Source of the DNA: a virus
Strand: one strand, 5' to 3'
Length of the DNA: 23,764 nt
IMG/VR virus record: IMGVR_UViG_3300010370_000248
Coordinates: 1-23,764 of that record
The notes below the pieces were generated by a model. It was not told where the DNA came from. It ran no database searches and worked only from the letters and a program-made list of their open reading frames with translations. This document shows positions 23,249 through 23,764 of this stretch, piece by piece. Positions within the stretch are counted from its first letter, which is position 1; each line of letters starts with the position of its first letter. The position numbers were made by a program, and so were the translations under genes.

Positions 23249-23470
23249 ATGCAAGTTCCAAACTGGCAGAAACATTCTAAAAAAGATCAGAAAAGACGAT
23301 TAAAACCGCAAGCACTGAGGCAAGCAAAACAACGACTTGCTCAGTTTAAAAAGCGTCACATGGGTCGCCCAAAAGGCGACCTTTCGTTTTATGATAGTCT
23401 CATACGAAAGAAATTCAATGGCAGTCTCTCACGAAATCAAATCTCAACTCGCCAAACTGCTTGCCACTGA
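23249..23470 (+). CDS. Small basic protein of unknown function
   Basis: A possible 73-residue protein, strongly basic at the N-terminal end (KHSKKDQKRRLKPQALRQAK, then FKKRHMGRPKGD), preceded by a clear GGAGG at 23237-23241 with seven bases to the ATG. This suggests real translation. Two points argue for caution: a terminator-like hairpin lies inside the frame at 23363-23381, and the last 53 bases overlap the peptidase gene in another frame. The basic composition fits nucleic-acid binding, but no family is recognised. Confidence 0.55.
   Translation: MQVPNWQKHSKKDQKRRLKPQALRQAKQRLAQFKKRHMGRPKGDLSFYDSLIRKKFNGSLSRNQISTRQTACH
23363..23390 (+). terminator. Terminator-like hairpin at the end of the gp55-gp46 unit
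   Basis: The 7-base-pair stem GGTCGCC/GGCGACC (23363-23369 with 23375-23381) has a CAAAA loop and is followed by TTTCGTTTT. It lies inside the small basic reading frame and 28 bases before the peptidase ATG. It plausibly ends transcripts from the gp55 promoter. The interrupted T-run makes it weaker than the terminator after gene 23. Confidence 0.65.
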
Positions 23471-23764
23471 AGACCTTGTGGTGGAACACAAGAAAGTTCC
23501 TACTGCTTGCTTCAACGTTCACACTCGTGTTCTGACTCTGCCTCTATGGGAAAAGGCAAGTGGGCTCGTATATGATCTTCTGGTGGGTCATGAAGTGGGT
23601 CATGCTCTCTTCACCCCAGATGAAGATTGGTTGGAGACTGTAAAAGTTCCTCAACAGTTTGTGAATGTGGTTGAGGATGCACGTATTGAGAAACTGATGA
23701 AGCGCAAGTATGCTGGACTTGCTAAGACTTTTTACAACGGATACAAGGATTTGAATGAAGAAGA
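23418..23764 (+). CDS. HExxH metallopeptidase, 3'-partial
   Basis: The ATG at 23418 opens a frame running to the window edge, giving 115 complete codons. It encodes MAVSHEIKSQLAKLLATEDL..., with a zinc-peptidase motif HEVGH (H58, E59, H62) and a downstream VVEDARIEKLMKRKY that probably supplies the third ligand. In cyanophages such proteins are annotated as peptidases; some are large and carry a CobT/von Willebrand A-like C-terminal part, which would be outside this window. Codons are more G/C-ending than in the virion genes at the left. No strong ribosome site or clear promoter is visible. Confidence 0.85.
   Translation, partial: MAVSHEIKSQLAKLLATEDLVVEHKKVPTACFNVHTRVLTLPLWEKASGLVYDLLVGHEVGHALFTPDEDWLETVKVPQQFVNVVEDARIEKLMKRKYAGLAKTFYNGYKDLNEE

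Noticed and set aside
1-23764. tRNA genes, CRISPR arrays, insertion sequences, integrase or attachment sites
   Set aside because: No cloverleaf-like sequence, spaced repeats, transposase motif or recombinase was seen, and gaps between genes are too short to hold most of these.
1-23764. Origin from a SAR11-infecting T4-like phage
   Set aside because: The gene order is shared, so it cannot be fully excluded, but the DUF3110-like gene and the type of structural modules favour a cyanobacterial host.

Overview
This window is a piece of the structural and replication core of a T4-like marine myovirus, most likely a cyanophage infecting Synechococcus or Prochlorococcus. The evidence is the T4-type gene order 17-18-19-20-67-(unknown)-21-22-23-3-uvsY-uvsW-(unknown)-55-47-(unknown)-46, with every gene on the + strand, dense packing, stop/start overlaps and AT-rich DNA. 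Two further points favour a cyanobacterial host over a SAR11-type host. The left end carries the modular glycine/threonine-rich virion proteins typical of marine cyanomyoviruses. A small gene between 47 and 46 looks like the cyanobacterial DUF3110 family. All family assignments come from reading motifs and recalled homology; no database search was run.

Layout. (1) 1-6398: accessory virion proteins. They are a fibre-like beta-rich protein cut by the left edge, two small beta-rich proteins, a 588-residue mosaic of short cysteine-bearing modules, a 108-residue protein sharing one module with that mosaic, and a 476-residue structural protein. (2) 6408-16701: the DNA packaging and head/tail core: terminase large subunit (17), a small zinc-ribbon protein overlapping its end, tail sheath (18), tail tube (19), portal (20), prohead core protein (67), an unknown 88-residue protein, prohead protease (21), scaffold (22) and major capsid protein (23). 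A strong intrinsic terminator follows 23. (3) 16768-19627: tail completion protein (3), recombination mediator uvsY, helicase uvsW and an unknown, possibly Sm-like protein, overlapping one another as an operon. (4) 19677-23390: a second unit headed by a host-type sigma-70 promoter. It encodes the late sigma factor gp55, the Mre11-like gp47, the DUF3110-like protein, the Rad50-like gp46 and a small basic protein, and ends in a terminator-like hairpin. (5) 23418-end: the N-terminal part of an HExxH metallopeptidase.

How it fits together. gp55 redirects host RNA polymerase to short late promoters of the TATAAATA type. Candidates lie before the 588-residue gene and before 18, 19, 20, 67, the 88-residue gene, 22 and 3, and several share bases with the upstream stop codon. 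Virion genes therefore appear to be under gp55 control, while gp55 and the recombination nuclease 46/47 appear to be under host sigma-70 control. gp46/47, UvsY and UvsW support recombination-dependent replication. gp20, 67, 21, 22 and 23 build the prohead, gp17 fills it, and gp3, 18 and 19 make the contractile tail.

No tRNA, CRISPR array, insertion sequence or integrase was found. No stretch longer than about 105 bases lacks a gene. The most novel material is the 588-residue module mosaic with its shared module next door, the DUF3110-like gene inside the 46/47 operon, and the promoter/stop-codon architecture.
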